The notes below the pieces were generated by a model. The model saw nothing but the letters and a program-made list of their open reading frames with translations, was not told the DNA's origin and did no database searches. A stretch of DNA of 25,620 nucleotides, taken from NCBI GenBank assembly GCA_009886305.1, contig QXZO01000037.1:3525-29144 (forward strand), in the 5' to 3' direction. Of the stretch, positions 17,334 through 25,024 are shown piece after piece. Both the position numbers and the translations under genes were made by a program. Each line of letters opens with the position of its first letter. The first letter of the stretch is position 1. The stretch is from Betaproteobacteria bacterium (GTDB lineage: Bacteria > Pseudomonadota > Gammaproteobacteria > Burkholderiales > Eutrophovitaceae).

Positions 17334-17349
17334 TTTTTGTATACAAAAA
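17334..17349. promoter_or_regulatory. perfect 16-bp AT-rich palindrome
   Basis: TTTTTGTATACAAAAA is a perfect 16-bp palindrome centred between 17341 and 17342, 7 bp beyond the lrgB stop and about 135 bp before the MORN-variant gene start (both minus strand). It could be a transcription-factor operator for the latter gene. As RNA it forms at most a weak hairpin, so termination is less likely. Function is inferred from symmetry alone. Confidence 0.35.
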
Positions 17350-17356
17350 TAAGCTT

Positions 17357-18091
17357 TTACAACAGATCCTGAGCCACAAGAAAGATCAGCGGTATTATTA
17401 AGGCCGTGACGATGCCACTGAGTCCCATAGCGACCGCTGCAAAGACACCTGCTTCATCATTCTTAGACATGGCGCGAGCCGTACCTATGCCGTGACTTGC
17501 TAGCCCGAAAGCGAAGCCGCGCGCCGCCATATTCTTTATTCGAAAGAGGTCTAAAGTGAATGTGCCTAACGCGGCACCGGTGATGCCCGTCACAATCGTA
17601 AGTATTGCTGTCAGAGATGGTACGCCACCGATGACTTCCGAGATGCCCATGGCTATGGGCGCAGTAACATTTCTAGGTAGTAAGGTCATAATAGTTTTTA
17701 TATCCAAATCCAGAAACCACGCGATTCCGTATGTGATACTTATCGCAAAAAGTACCCCTAAGAATACAGATATCAATATTGCTGTTTTTGCGCGGGAAAC
17801 TATATTCCAATTGAGGTAAATCGGAATAGCCAAAGCTACGGTCGCTGGTCCAAGAAGGAAGTGGATAAATTTTGCGCCATCAAAGTATCGCTCGTATTCA
17901 ACGTCGAAGCTGATTAGACACGCGCTAACCAACATGATGCTAACGGCTACAGGGTTTAATATTGGGAATAGATGGCAAGTTCTATAAGCTTTGTCAGCCA
18001 AAAGGTATGCCCCAATTGTAAGTGTTAGCCAGAATAGTGGTTCTGCCTGGAGATAAACCCAGACTTGATATAGTTTGTCGGCTTCAGTCAT
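17357..18091 (-). CDS. lrgB: LrgB/CidB-family membrane protein
   Basis: A 244-residue inner-membrane protein with about seven hydrophobic segments, the partner of LrgA. Conserved family stretches are LLGPATVALAIPIYLNW, TMTLLPRNVTAPIAMGIS (here TIMTLLPRNVTAPIAMGISE), GVPSLTAILTIVTGITGAALG, and the well-known GFAFGLASHGIGTARAMSKNDEAG with VAMGLSGIVTALI near the end. LrgAB/CidAB-type proteins modulate murein hydrolase activity and cell lysis in Gram-positives. In Gram-negatives and plants they act in glycolate/glycerate or pyruvate transport. Which role holds here cannot be told. The start overlaps the 3' end of lrgA by 8 bp. Confidence 0.93.
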   Translation of the reverse strand: MTEADKLYQVWVYLQAEPLFWLTLTIGAYLLADKAYRTCHLFPILNPVAVSIMLVSACLISFDVEYERYFDGAKFIHFLLGPATVALAIPIYLNWNIVSRAKTAILISVFLGVLFAISITYGIAWFLDLDIKTIMTLLPRNVTAPIAMGISEVIGGVPSLTAILTIVTGITGAALGTFTLDLFRIKNMAARGFAFGLASHGIGTARAMSKNDEAGVFAAVAMGLSGIVTALIIPLIFLVAQDLL

Positions 18092-18455
18092 CGTCTTTTA
18101 CTGTGCTGATCTTAGAAAAAACAAATGATGTAAAAACCATCGTACTCATTGTTCCGGCCAGGATTACCACCAAAATACGAAGTAATTGCATCTCCAGTAG
18201 TTGGAGATGCATGATGACGCCCACTCCTATCGGTACAAAAAGTAAGGATAGGTAACTGAGTAGTTTTTCCGACGTATTGATAATGTTGATGCGAAGAGGT
18301 GTGGCTATATTAAATATTTTTAAATTTGTCATCATTAAAGCTAGAAGCATCAACATCAACCCAATGACAGGTCCAGGAATAGTTAAATTAAAATATTTTT
18401 GCAGAGCTTCGCCAGTAAGCTGCAAAGCAAGAATAGTAAAAATTGCTACTAACAA
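18084..18455 (-). CDS. lrgA: LrgA/CidA-family membrane protein
   Basis: A 123-residue holin-like membrane protein with four hydrophobic segments, paired with LrgB. Diagnostic sequence: ALQKYFNLTIPGPVIGLMLM near residues 17-36, LRINIINTSEKLLSYLSLLFVPIGVGVI, and a hydrophobic C-terminal half with a charged tail. I use the TTG start at 18455 because GAGGGAG lies 7 nt before it on the minus strand and no in-frame ATG fits the family N-terminus. It is first in a two-gene operon, lrgA-lrgB. No LytSR or LysR-type regulator is next to it, and the 324-bp upstream region is shared with yaeQ. Confidence 0.9.
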   Translation of the reverse strand: MLVAIFTILALQLTGEALQKYFNLTIPGPVIGLMLMLLALMMTNLKIFNIATPLRINIINTSEKLLSYLSLLFVPIGVGVIMHLQLLEMQLLRILVVILAGTMSTMVFTSFVFSKISTVKDDD

Positions 18456-18779
18456 ATGGTTTCTCCCTCTGGAAATTTAACAAGGTAAGTTACTTGGTTT
18501 TCAATGGTTTTAAAACTCTTTTCGGCATGTATGACTTATTCCTGCATATTTTGTAATTTTTTAATGCTAGCTGAGTAATTATTTTCTTCGTCTGAGTTTG
18601 GCTAAAATAGCTAGACGTCTATTTGAGTGCTGAGGGCGGATCGCTTGATCTCTCAATGAGCATTGAATATGTCGGTCAGCGCAAAGGGTTATCATCTATG
18701 TTCAGGTTTTTATACTCCACTGTGGATTGTGTAAAAACACTGTATCGGATATCTCAACCTTTTTAAGAAGTGATACACC
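18456..18779. promoter_or_regulatory. divergent intergenic region between lrgA and yaeQ
   Basis: This 324-bp AT-rich, non-coding region should contain promoters of both lrgAB and yaeQ. The 10-bp palindrome TAGACGTCTA at 18612-18621 is near its middle. A TATACT hexamer at 18711-18716 is a possible -10 for yaeQ, but its -35 is poor. No RNA gene or repeat family is recognisable. Confidence 0.3.
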
Positions 18780-19328
18780 ATGGCGCAAAAAGCTACTATT
18801 TATAAGGTTGAACTCTCAATCTCTGACATGGATCGTCACTATTACGGTACTCATAATCTGACTGTCGCAAAACATCCATCTGAGACCGACGAACGTTTGA
18901 TATTGCGTATTCTCGCTTTCGCATTGAATGTCCGTGAACGATTGGAGTTTTCGAAAGGACTTGCCACGGATGATGAGCCTGATATCTGGCAAAAAAGTTT
19001 GAGTGGGGAGCTCGAGTTGTGGGTTGCATTGGGGTTGCCGAGTGAGAAAATTATTCGTCAGTCGTGTGCGAGAGCGAACGAGGTGGTGATTTATAGTTAC
19101 GGTGGTAGAGCGGCTGAGTTGTGGTGGGATAAAGTCAAAAATTCCTCCACACGGTTTGATAATCTTCGAGTTGTTAATTTTTCATATAAGGATTCAAATG
19201 AAGTGGAAAGTCTACTGAATCGCTCTATGAAGCTTCAGGTTAATATCCAAGACGGCGACCTAATGATCAGCGCCGGTGACTTGGTTGTTTATATGACCCA
19301 AATTAATTGGAAAGAGGTCTCTAATTAA
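18780..19328 (+). CDS. yaeQ: YaeQ family protein
   Basis: A 182-residue soluble protein of the YaeQ family, which has a PD-(D/E)xK nuclease-like fold; its biochemical role is not firmly known, and a proposed haemolysin-transcription role was not generally upheld. Characteristic stretches are ATIYKVELSISDMDRHYYGTH-like N-terminus, KHPSETDERLILRILAFALN, the predicted active-site region DEPDIWQKSLSGELELWVALGLPS, YSYGGRAAELWW, and C-terminal NIQDGDLMIS. Length equals that of E. coli YaeQ (181). ATG 18780 is preceded by AAGAAG, a modest ribosome site. It is followed 26 bp later by the GFA-type gene and probably co-transcribed with it. Confidence 0.95.
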   Translation: MAQKATIYKVELSISDMDRHYYGTHNLTVAKHPSETDERLILRILAFALNVRERLEFSKGLATDDEPDIWQKSLSGELELWVALGLPSEKIIRQSCARANEVVIYSYGGRAAELWWDKVKNSSTRFDNLRVVNFSYKDSNEVESLLNRSMKLQVNIQDGDLMISAGDLVVYMTQINWKEVSN

Positions 19329-19354
19329 GTTATTCACCTTGAAAAGGAGGCAAT

Positions 19355-19768
19355 ATGGAACACGCTGGTGGATGTTTGTGTGGCGTAACGCGATATAAGG
19401 TAGCAGGTGATCCGATAAGAGTTCTGTATTGCCATTGTAATGATTGCAAGAAGCAGACCAGCGCTCCGTACTCAGTTGTTGCAAGCTACGCGAAGGATCA
19501 GGTTTCATTTGAATCCTTGAACTCTTTAAAAACGTACGAGTCCATTGGTGATTCGGGCAATGTGGTAAAACGATCATTTTGTGGGCGGTGTGGATCACCT
19601 GTTTTTTCTGAGGTTGAGGTACTACCTGATGTTATCTTAATAAAAGCGGGAACCTTTGATAATGCGGCTTGGTTAAAACCAAGCATGGAGATTTATACCA
19701 AGGATCGATTGCAGTGTGCTCAAATTGACCCATCGATTGATAGTTTTCCTGGTCCCCGTCCCAAATAA
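19355..19768 (+). CDS. GFA/CENP-V domain zinc protein
   Basis: A 137-residue protein of the glutathione-dependent formaldehyde-activating (GFA) family. Seven cysteines match its two zinc sites: Cys7 and Cys9 (GCLCG), Cys26, Cys28 and Cys31 (YCHCNDCKK), and Cys76 and Cys79 (FCGRCGSPVF). Gfa from Paracoccus was described as adding glutathione to formaldehyde, but many members lack a proven role and no formaldehyde-oxidation gene lies nearby. The start is supported by AAGGAGG 5 nt before ATG 19355, a near-consensus ribosome site. The gene lies between yaeQ (26 bp before) and the aminotransferase (54 bp after), all on the plus strand. Confidence 0.92.
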   Translation: MEHAGGCLCGVTRYKVAGDPIRVLYCHCNDCKKQTSAPYSVVASYAKDQVSFESLNSLKTYESIGDSGNVVKRSFCGRCGSPVFSEVEVLPDVILIKAGTFDNAAWLKPSMEIYTKDRLQCAQIDPSIDSFPGPRPK

Positions 19769-19822
19769 GGTTTGTACCAAATAATTTAAAAAAATAACTA
19801 TCGGGATTCTTGTGAGGTTCAA

Positions 19823-21022
19823 TTGTTCGATATTAAAAATTTCTTACATCCAGGTGCTTTAGAGTCTACCTTTGAGTGGTCTGGGTATCCAAAATATAAT
19901 TTCATAGGTGGGCATAACGCTGCTGAAAGCATTCCGGTTGCTGAGTTAAAAAAATCTATCGATAAAGTTCTGAATCGGGAAGGTAAGGATTTAGCAAAAT
20001 ATGGTCTCGAGAGTGGTCCTCAAGGGTACGTTCCTTTAAGGAGTTTCATAACTAAGCAGCTTAGCACTAGGGCCTCTATATCTTGCTCCGTAACCAATGT
20101 CCTGATGCTGTCGGGCTCTCTTCAAGCGCTTGATTTGGTGAATCAAGCGCTGTTGAAGAAAGGGGATACCGTTGTCATTGAAGAGGAAAATTACGGTGGG
20201 ACCATAACAAGGCTGAAAAGGCTGGGTGTCAATATGGTCGGGATCCCCTTGGAACGGGACGGAATGAGTATGGATTTTTTAGAAGAATCTTTACTCTCAA
20301 TGAAAGATAGGGGAATAAAACCCCGATATATCTATACGATCCCAACTATTCAAAATCCTACTGGAACAGTCATGTCTGTTGCGAAGAGGAAGCGTCTATT
20401 GGCGTTGTCGTCTCAGTTTCAGATTCCTATCTTTGAGGACGATTGTTATGCGGATTTGGTGTGGGAAGGACGGCGACCTCCGGCTATTAAGTCGTATGAT
20501 ACCGAGGGCTACGTAATCTACTGCGGGTCTTACTCAAAAACGATTGCTCCGGCCCTTCGGGTTGGCTACTTAGTTGCAGATTGGGAGGTGCTATCTAGAA
20601 TTATTCCGTATAAAACCGATGCGGGCTGCGGCTCACTAGAGCAAATGGCACTTGCAGGTTTTTGTGAGCAAAATTACGATACCCATGTGGAAGGGTTGAT
20701 TGAAGTCCTTCGATATAAATCTGACGCGATGTGTGGTGCTCTAGATAAATATTTCGGTACCTCTGTAAGGTATGTGAAGCCAATTGGCGGTATTTTTATT
20801 TGGATAACGTTGCCGAATAATGTGGATAGTTCCCTACTGAGTTCGATGGCACTGAGGCGTGGTGTTGCTATTAATCCCGGCAATGAATGGTCCATTCATC
20901 CAAGCGGAAAGAACAAGATTAGACTGTGTTTTGGTAATCCAAGCCCAAGAGAAATCAATGAGGGGGTTAAGATTTTGGCTGATTTATGCGAAGAAGAGTT
21001 CGGTTTATTAGGTTTTATTTGA
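19823..21022 (+). CDS. PLP-dependent aminotransferase, class I/II (2-aminoadipate/MocR-like group)
   Basis: A 399-residue fold-type I aminotransferase resembling the LysN/2-aminoadipate and MocR C-terminal groups; no N-terminal HTH domain is present. Conserved features are YGLESGPQGYVPLRSFI, the PLP phosphate-binding SGSLQALDLVNQALL, VIEEENYGGTI, YTIPTIQNPTGTVMS, FEDDCYADL, and the Schiff-base lysine in GSYSKTIAPALRVGYL (Lys239). The arginine of IRLCFGNPS near the C-terminus should bind the carboxylate. The start is TTG 19823, following GTGAGG; no in-frame ATG is available close to the family N-terminus (MFDIKNFLHPGALES). The substrate cannot be assigned from the neighbourhood. Confidence 0.9.
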   Translation: MFDIKNFLHPGALESTFEWSGYPKYNFIGGHNAAESIPVAELKKSIDKVLNREGKDLAKYGLESGPQGYVPLRSFITKQLSTRASISCSVTNVLMLSGSLQALDLVNQALLKKGDTVVIEEENYGGTITRLKRLGVNMVGIPLERDGMSMDFLEESLLSMKDRGIKPRYIYTIPTIQNPTGTVMSVAKRKRLLALSSQFQIPIFEDDCYADLVWEGRRPPAIKSYDTEGYVIYCGSYSKTIAPALRVGYLVADWEVLSRIIPYKTDAGCGSLEQMALAGFCEQNYDTHVEGLIEVLRYKSDAMCGALDKYFGTSVRYVKPIGGIFIWITLPNNVDSSLLSSMALRRGVAINPGNEWSIHPSGKNKIRLCFGNPSPREINEGVKILADLCEEEFGLLGFI

Positions 21023-21109
21023 AAACTTAATGGAGATATGAAAAATAATTTTTGCGTTACCTTTGGTGTTCACTGATTATTTAATTATTCCCCCGTCTCA
21101 GAATGTAAT

Positions 21110-21715
21110 TCACAAAGAGCCCGTCGTTGATTGACTAAAATGCAGTAAGCGATTATTTGCCGGCATCGATACGTCATTAACTAGGTTGAATCCATTTTTC
21201 TGGGCGAGCATTTCAATCCATTCAAAATCACGAATAGCACTTTTTGGATTTTGCGCTTTTAACCATAAGTCAAAATCGGCATTGCTGTCAGACGTGTACT
21301 TACCACTGTAATTAAATGGCCCGTATATTATCAATTGGCCACCTTGTTCAGTAGCCGCACTAACTAAGTGGAAGAAATCTTTTACTTGCTGCTTTGACAT
21401 AATGTGTAGGGTGTTGCAAGAATAAATGCCGCCGTATTGCTTTGTAATGTTATTCACCGAAACGTCTAGCTCAACGGGTGACAGTACGTTCTGTAAGTTA
21501 GCATCATCAATCCATTGCTGGATGCCGGATAAGTTTGGCTTAACATCACTGCATTGCCATTTAATCCATGGAAGTTGTTTCGCAAAATGTACTGCATGTT
21601 GTCCTGTTCCAGACCCAATTTCTAAGACATTTTTGATATTTTTTAATATTGGTTTGATTACAGCCAAAATTGGACTTTGGTTGCGTTCGCAAGCTGGTGA
21701 GAATGGCTTTTCCAT
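21110..21715 (-). CDS. DUF938 class I SAM-dependent methyltransferase-like protein
   Basis: A 201-residue cytosolic protein of the DUF938 family, with a Rossmann methyltransferase fold. The N-terminus KPFSPACERNQSPILAVIKP is typical of the family, followed by the SAM-binding LEIGSGTGQHAVHFA (31-45), a second acidic motif around WQCSDVKPN, and the conserved YSCNTLHIMS and LIIYGPFNYSGKYTSDSNADFD stretches. The last two are specific to DUF938 proteins and suggest a dedicated small-molecule substrate, which is not known. It starts at ATG 21715 with no clear ribosome site and converges on the aminotransferase, leaving 87 bp without an evident strong terminator. Confidence 0.9.
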   Translation of the reverse strand: MEKPFSPACERNQSPILAVIKPILKNIKNVLEIGSGTGQHAVHFAKQLPWIKWQCSDVKPNLSGIQQWIDDANLQNVLSPVELDVSVNNITKQYGGIYSCNTLHIMSKQQVKDFFHLVSAATEQGGQLIIYGPFNYSGKYTSDSNADFDLWLKAQNPKSAIRDFEWIEMLAQKNGFNLVNDVSMPANNRLLHFSQSTTGSL

Positions 21716-21901
21716 ATTCGGGATCTTGATTGACGTTGAGTTTATGGGTTTAGTATCGCACTTAATCCGGGTGTTGAATTTTTGACACAGCTATTTATAT
21801 TTCTTAGCACCGATTTTTTTTTTATTGTATTCTCCTTGAGTGGTTAGAATACACAGTGTTTTATTTAAATATTAAGTACAACAGATAGTCAGGAGTGCGA
21901 C

Positions 21902-22609
21902 ATGAATGGTAAGGTATTAGGAATCATAGTAATGGGAGTATCGCTGAGTTTTTCGTCTATGACCCATGCAAAATGGAGTGACGATTTGACCGGAGATCTC
22001 CGGTTGAATTATGTATTAACCTCCGATGCGGGAGGCAGTGATCAAGATGTCGGAGATAACAACGAAATTGTCACATTCAACGGCGACGGTGTAGAGGGTG
22101 ACAGTGGCTTTGGCTTTGCGGTTGGTAAGCGGTTTGAAAATATTGCTGTAAGTATTGCATACGAGGCGATGGGCGTTACTTATGACCTAACCGGCAGTGC
22201 TCAGGCGGATGGTGATGTCTTTTTGTCGGGGACCGAGAGCGACTTTGATCTCGATACGTTAATGTTGGAGATAGACTACACAGGTCAAATTAATGAAACT
22301 TTTGATTGGAACGTGCTGGCGGGAATCGGACAGACGACGTTTGACTTTGCCACAAACGGTACAAGAATTCCTGCTGCGAACGGAACCACGACTATTGTGG
22401 GCAATGCGGCTGATAATTCGGATACATCGATTCGTTTCGGAGCCGGATTAGGTTATAAATTGTCTGAAACGACGACGCTGCTAACAATGGTCCAGTACAC
22501 GAATTACGGTATTGCTGACTTAAAGGTAGGAGCCGGTGCAGCCCTAACCACAACGTCCGTCGACGTGGAGGCTACTGAGTTGTCGGTCAGAGTTAAATTT
22601 GATTTTTGA
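21902..22609 (+). CDS. small outer-membrane beta-barrel protein
   Basis: A 235-residue exported protein. The signal peptide (MNGKVLGIIVMGVSLSFSS) ends at MTHA, giving mature residues from about Lys25. The mature part alternates polar and hydrophobic residues in short stretches with Gly/Asp/Asn-rich turns (LTGDLRLNYVL, GFGFAVGKRF, DWNVLAGIG, IRFGAGLGYKLS) and ends VSVRVKFDF-like, with the C-terminal phenylalanine typical of BAM substrates. An eight-stranded barrel of the OmpA-membrane/Ail type is probable. Several turns are Asp-rich, which could bind cations. AGGAG lies 7 nt before ATG 21902. It is monocistronic, with the terminator at 22631 after it. The specific role is unknown. Confidence 0.85.
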   Translation: MNGKVLGIIVMGVSLSFSSMTHAKWSDDLTGDLRLNYVLTSDAGGSDQDVGDNNEIVTFNGDGVEGDSGFGFAVGKRFENIAVSIAYEAMGVTYDLTGSAQADGDVFLSGTESDFDLDTLMLEIDYTGQINETFDWNVLAGIGQTTFDFATNGTRIPAANGTTTIVGNAADNSDTSIRFGAGLGYKLSETTTLLTMVQYTNYGIADLKVGAGAALTTTSVDVEATELSVRVKFDF

Positions 22610-22630
22610 TCTGTTGTTCGCTTAGATTTT

Positions 22631-22658
22631 AAAAAGACGCCTTCCAAGCGTCTTTTTT
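22631..22658. terminator. bidirectional intrinsic terminator
   Basis: AAAAAGACGC (22631-22640) pairs over 10 bp with GCGTCTTTTT (22648-22657) around the loop CTTCCAA. It gives a U-tract on both strands and lies between two convergent genes, the outer-membrane protein and egtB, so it should stop both transcripts. This is the clearest terminator in the window. Confidence 0.9.
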
Positions 22659-22684
22659 ATGAGCTTCTTGATGTGGATGTAGAT

Positions 22685-23923
22685 TTAATTTTTGGCTAGT
22701 CTTAGTCCTGTCATCTGCCAACGCGCATGAGTTGGAAAAAAATTACGATAAGTGATTCTGGAATGCCCCTTTGGGGTATAGCAAGAGCTGCCCCTGAGAA
22801 CCATTTGGTTTACCATGAATTTTCCATTATATTCTCCTGCGACACCTTGCCATGGCACATAGCCAGGATAAGGCACGTAGTTACTACTCGTCCATTGCCA
22901 GACTTTGTCAAACATGTCTGTGCTTGATTTAGACTTTAGTTCTGCGAAAGCTTCCCATTCAAACTCTGTTGGTAATCTGGCCCCAGCATATTCACTAATA
23001 TTTTTGCTAGCCCAGCGTGCGAAGGCGTCAGCTTCAAAGTAACTGATGTTGGAAACTGGAGCATGCATATCAAGCAACGAACGTCCGTATAGTGAGAATC
23101 TATACCGGAGACTTTCTTCATCTTGACTCCAATAGAGGGGGCTATCAATACTTTTCGTCTGAAGCCATGTCCAACCTTCGTCTAGCCACCAAGTAAAATC
23201 TTGGTAACCACCATCTTCTATAAAGTGAAGCCATTCTGAATTATTAACTAGCCTGCTACCTATCGAATGAGTTTGATTCAGGGCGGAGTGTTTTGGTGTT
23301 TCATTATCAAAGTGAAATTCATCACCTTTATATCCGATATCTACCAGCCCGCTAACGCCTTTTATCCAATGAAACTCATCAGTCGTAGAGCATGTTTCTG
23401 TATTATTCAAAAAATAGGCAGGGTAGAGAGAGTTATGAGAAAAAAGGTGATTAATATCCGTTAACAACAACTCTTGGTGTTGTTGTTCGTGTTGAATTCC
23501 AAGTTTCAATAACCAACGCAATTCAGAGGAAGACTCTTTTCTCAAGAGTTCGGTTACTCTTTTGTCGATATTTTTACGCCACGCCAAAACCTCTTCCATG
23601 GAAGGTCGTGTTATTAGTCCTCTCTTGTTTCTAGGATGCTTGTCTCCTACACCGTTGTAATAGCTATTGAAAAGGATGGCAAACTGAGGATTCCAATAAG
23701 AGAATTGGTTCTCAAAAGGTTTGAGGAGCATTAGCTCATAAAACCAAGTGACGTGGGCTAAATGCCACTTAGCAGGGCTTGCATCCTCCATGGATTGCGC
23801 TTGGCAGTCTTCCGGACTTAAGTTTGCGATTAGGTCAATGGAGTGCTTCCGAGAGCGTTTAAACAGTGCTATCAAATCATCCGATGACAGGACTTGTTTG
23901 TGGTGTTCGCTTGTATTGGACAT
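22685..23923 (-). CDS. egtB: EgtB-type sulfoxide synthase (ergothioneine biosynthesis, or SenA-like)
   Basis: A 412-residue non-haem iron enzyme of the EgtB family. EgtB couples hercynine to a thiol (gamma-glutamylcysteine or cysteine) with O2; a close relative, SenA, uses selenosugar. The N-terminal DinB-like domain carries the iron-binding histidines: HLAH at 54-57 and HEQQHQE with His145 and His149. The typical WNPQFAILFNSYYNGVGDKHPR and RGLITRP stretches follow. The C-terminal FGE-sulfatase-like domain (about 195-412) has ISYFEADAFARWA, GARLPTEFEWE, VWQWTSSNYVPYPG and YRNFFPTHARWQMTGLRLAKN. All landmarks are intact. It is the last gene of its group, and egtD, its usual partner, is not in the window. 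EgtB and SenA cannot be told apart here. Confidence 0.93.
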   Translation of the reverse strand: MSNTSEHHKQVLSSDDLIALFKRSRKHSIDLIANLSPEDCQAQSMEDASPAKWHLAHVTWFYELMLLKPFENQFSYWNPQFAILFNSYYNGVGDKHPRNKRGLITRPSMEEVLAWRKNIDKRVTELLRKESSSELRWLLKLGIQHEQQHQELLLTDINHLFSHNSLYPAYFLNNTETCSTTDEFHWIKGVSGLVDIGYKGDEFHFDNETPKHSALNQTHSIGSRLVNNSEWLHFIEDGGYQDFTWWLDEGWTWLQTKSIDSPLYWSQDEESLRYRFSLYGRSLLDMHAPVSNISYFEADAFARWASKNISEYAGARLPTEFEWEAFAELKSKSSTDMFDKVWQWTSSNYVPYPGYVPWQGVAGEYNGKFMVNQMVLRGSSCYTPKGHSRITYRNFFPTHARWQMTGLRLAKN

Positions 23924-24042
23924 AAATCAAAGAAAATTGGTAATGAGTTCGAAAATTTTTATATAAATAAAATCATAAACCAATCAGAATCATGCTTCTT
24001 ATTCTTTTTTTAAACCTAGTGTAGCCACATTAATTGATATTC

Positions 24043-24963
24043 TCATTTTGGGGACGGAATAACTAATAATCGATTGATTGGCATAGAAAATCGCGCCTTT
24101 CTAGCGGCATCTTCACCTAGATTTGTTACCGCGAGCAGGTCCGAAAGCTTTGAAAGCATTGTTCGTCTGAGTTCGGTTGGTAAGGTGAATGCAGCATAAA
24201 AGAAACCCGCGGCGAGTTCTGCTACTTCAGTCGCGGGTCCTTCCATCGATACCACGTTAGTTTCAACTGTCACTTCTGCATCTGGAAAGGTTGCGCTGAT
24301 AAGATGATTTAAGCTGTCTGTGCCACGTATGCGTGGATCGCCTAATTCAACTTGGCCATAATTGGGTAGCTCTGCTTGAACACACTTATAAATTAAGTCG
24401 TGTACTTCGGTATACATTGATGCCGCGCTCATGGGGCCATCTACCAGTGCTGCGAAGCGTCCCCCCTTCGATAGTACCCGCCGGATTTCATCTAAGACCG
24501 GGGCAATTGGGTTCATCAAAGTCAAAGCCCAATGGCAAAGCACCACATCTTTAGAATTATCACCGATTGCTTTTAGATCCTGCGCTTTTAGTTCAAAGAA
24601 TTGAACTACACCTTCTGGCAGACGGCCCTTGGCAAGTGCTAATTCTTCAGGAGACATATCAACTCCTGTTAATTGGAGATTTAAATTACGATCGTATAAG
24701 ATTTCCAATAATGGTCCCGAGCCACAAGCTAGATCAAGGACGCGTGTGCCGTCGATACTAGGTACCGCTTCTGCTAGCCATTCGTAACTGTTACGCCCGG
24801 CCTCGTCGCGGCAGCTACTTGCGCACATTTCAGTGAAGCCTGCATTGTGTTGATGGACGGTTCTTAAATGAGCAAGAAGTGCTGTGTCATCGGGGTGTTG
24901 ATTGCGGGCAAGACTGTCTGTCCAGGCTGAATTTAGGCCGCCATGATTTTCTATATTTTTCAT
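24043..24963 (-). CDS. class I SAM-dependent methyltransferase, substrate unknown
   Basis: A 306-residue methyltransferase. Motif I is VLDLACGSGPLLEIL (75-89), motif II GVDMSPEELALA (100-111), and the post-I/motif III region is VVLCHWALTLMNPIAPVLDEIRRVLSKGGRFAALVDG; together these place it in the methyltransferase_11/25-like group. It is not recognisably EgtD, which has a different domain layout, and lacks EgtD-specific motifs I would expect. The N-terminal 60 residues (His/Cys-rich FTEMCASSCRDEAG) are unusual and may take part in substrate binding. The ATG at 24963 has an in-frame TAA two codons upstream and no clear ribosome site. It lies 119 bp upstream of egtB and about 61 bp downstream of the PhyH-type gene, all on the minus strand, so a shared transcript is plausible. 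Confidence 0.85.
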   Translation of the reverse strand: MKNIENHGGLNSAWTDSLARNQHPDDTALLAHLRTVHQHNAGFTEMCASSCRDEAGRNSYEWLAEAVPSIDGTRVLDLACGSGPLLEILYDRNLNLQLTGVDMSPEELALAKGRLPEGVVQFFELKAQDLKAIGDNSKDVVLCHWALTLMNPIAPVLDEIRRVLSKGGRFAALVDGPMSAASMYTEVHDLIYKCVQAELPNYGQVELGDPRIRGTDSLNHLISATFPDAEVTVETNVVSMEGPATEVAELAAGFFYAAFTLPTELRRTMLSKLSDLLAVTNLGEDAARKARFSMPINRLLVIPSPK

Positions 24964-25024
24964 TTTTTATGAGAGTCTGATGGGTATTAAAAATAAATTG
25001 ACTCATCTGTCTGGTGTTCTAGGA

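Noticed and set aside
18612..18621. TAGACGTCTA contains AGACGTCT, identical to the E. coli MetJ box unit.
   Set aside because: MetJ operators need adjacent tandem units, and the flanking 8-mers do not match. The site is upstream of lrgA/yaeQ, not a methionine gene, and no metJ is in the window.
21782..21801. TTGACA at 21782-21787 with TATATT at 21796-21801 as a promoter for the outer-membrane gene.
   Set aside because: The spacing is only 8 bp, far too short for a sigma-70 promoter.
22685..24963. A split OvoA (ovothiol synthase) formed by the EgtB-like gene and its methyltransferase neighbour.
   Set aside because: In OvoA the methyltransferase follows the sulfoxide synthase in the same chain. 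Here it is upstream, separate, and does not show OvoA-type C-terminal sequence that I recognise.
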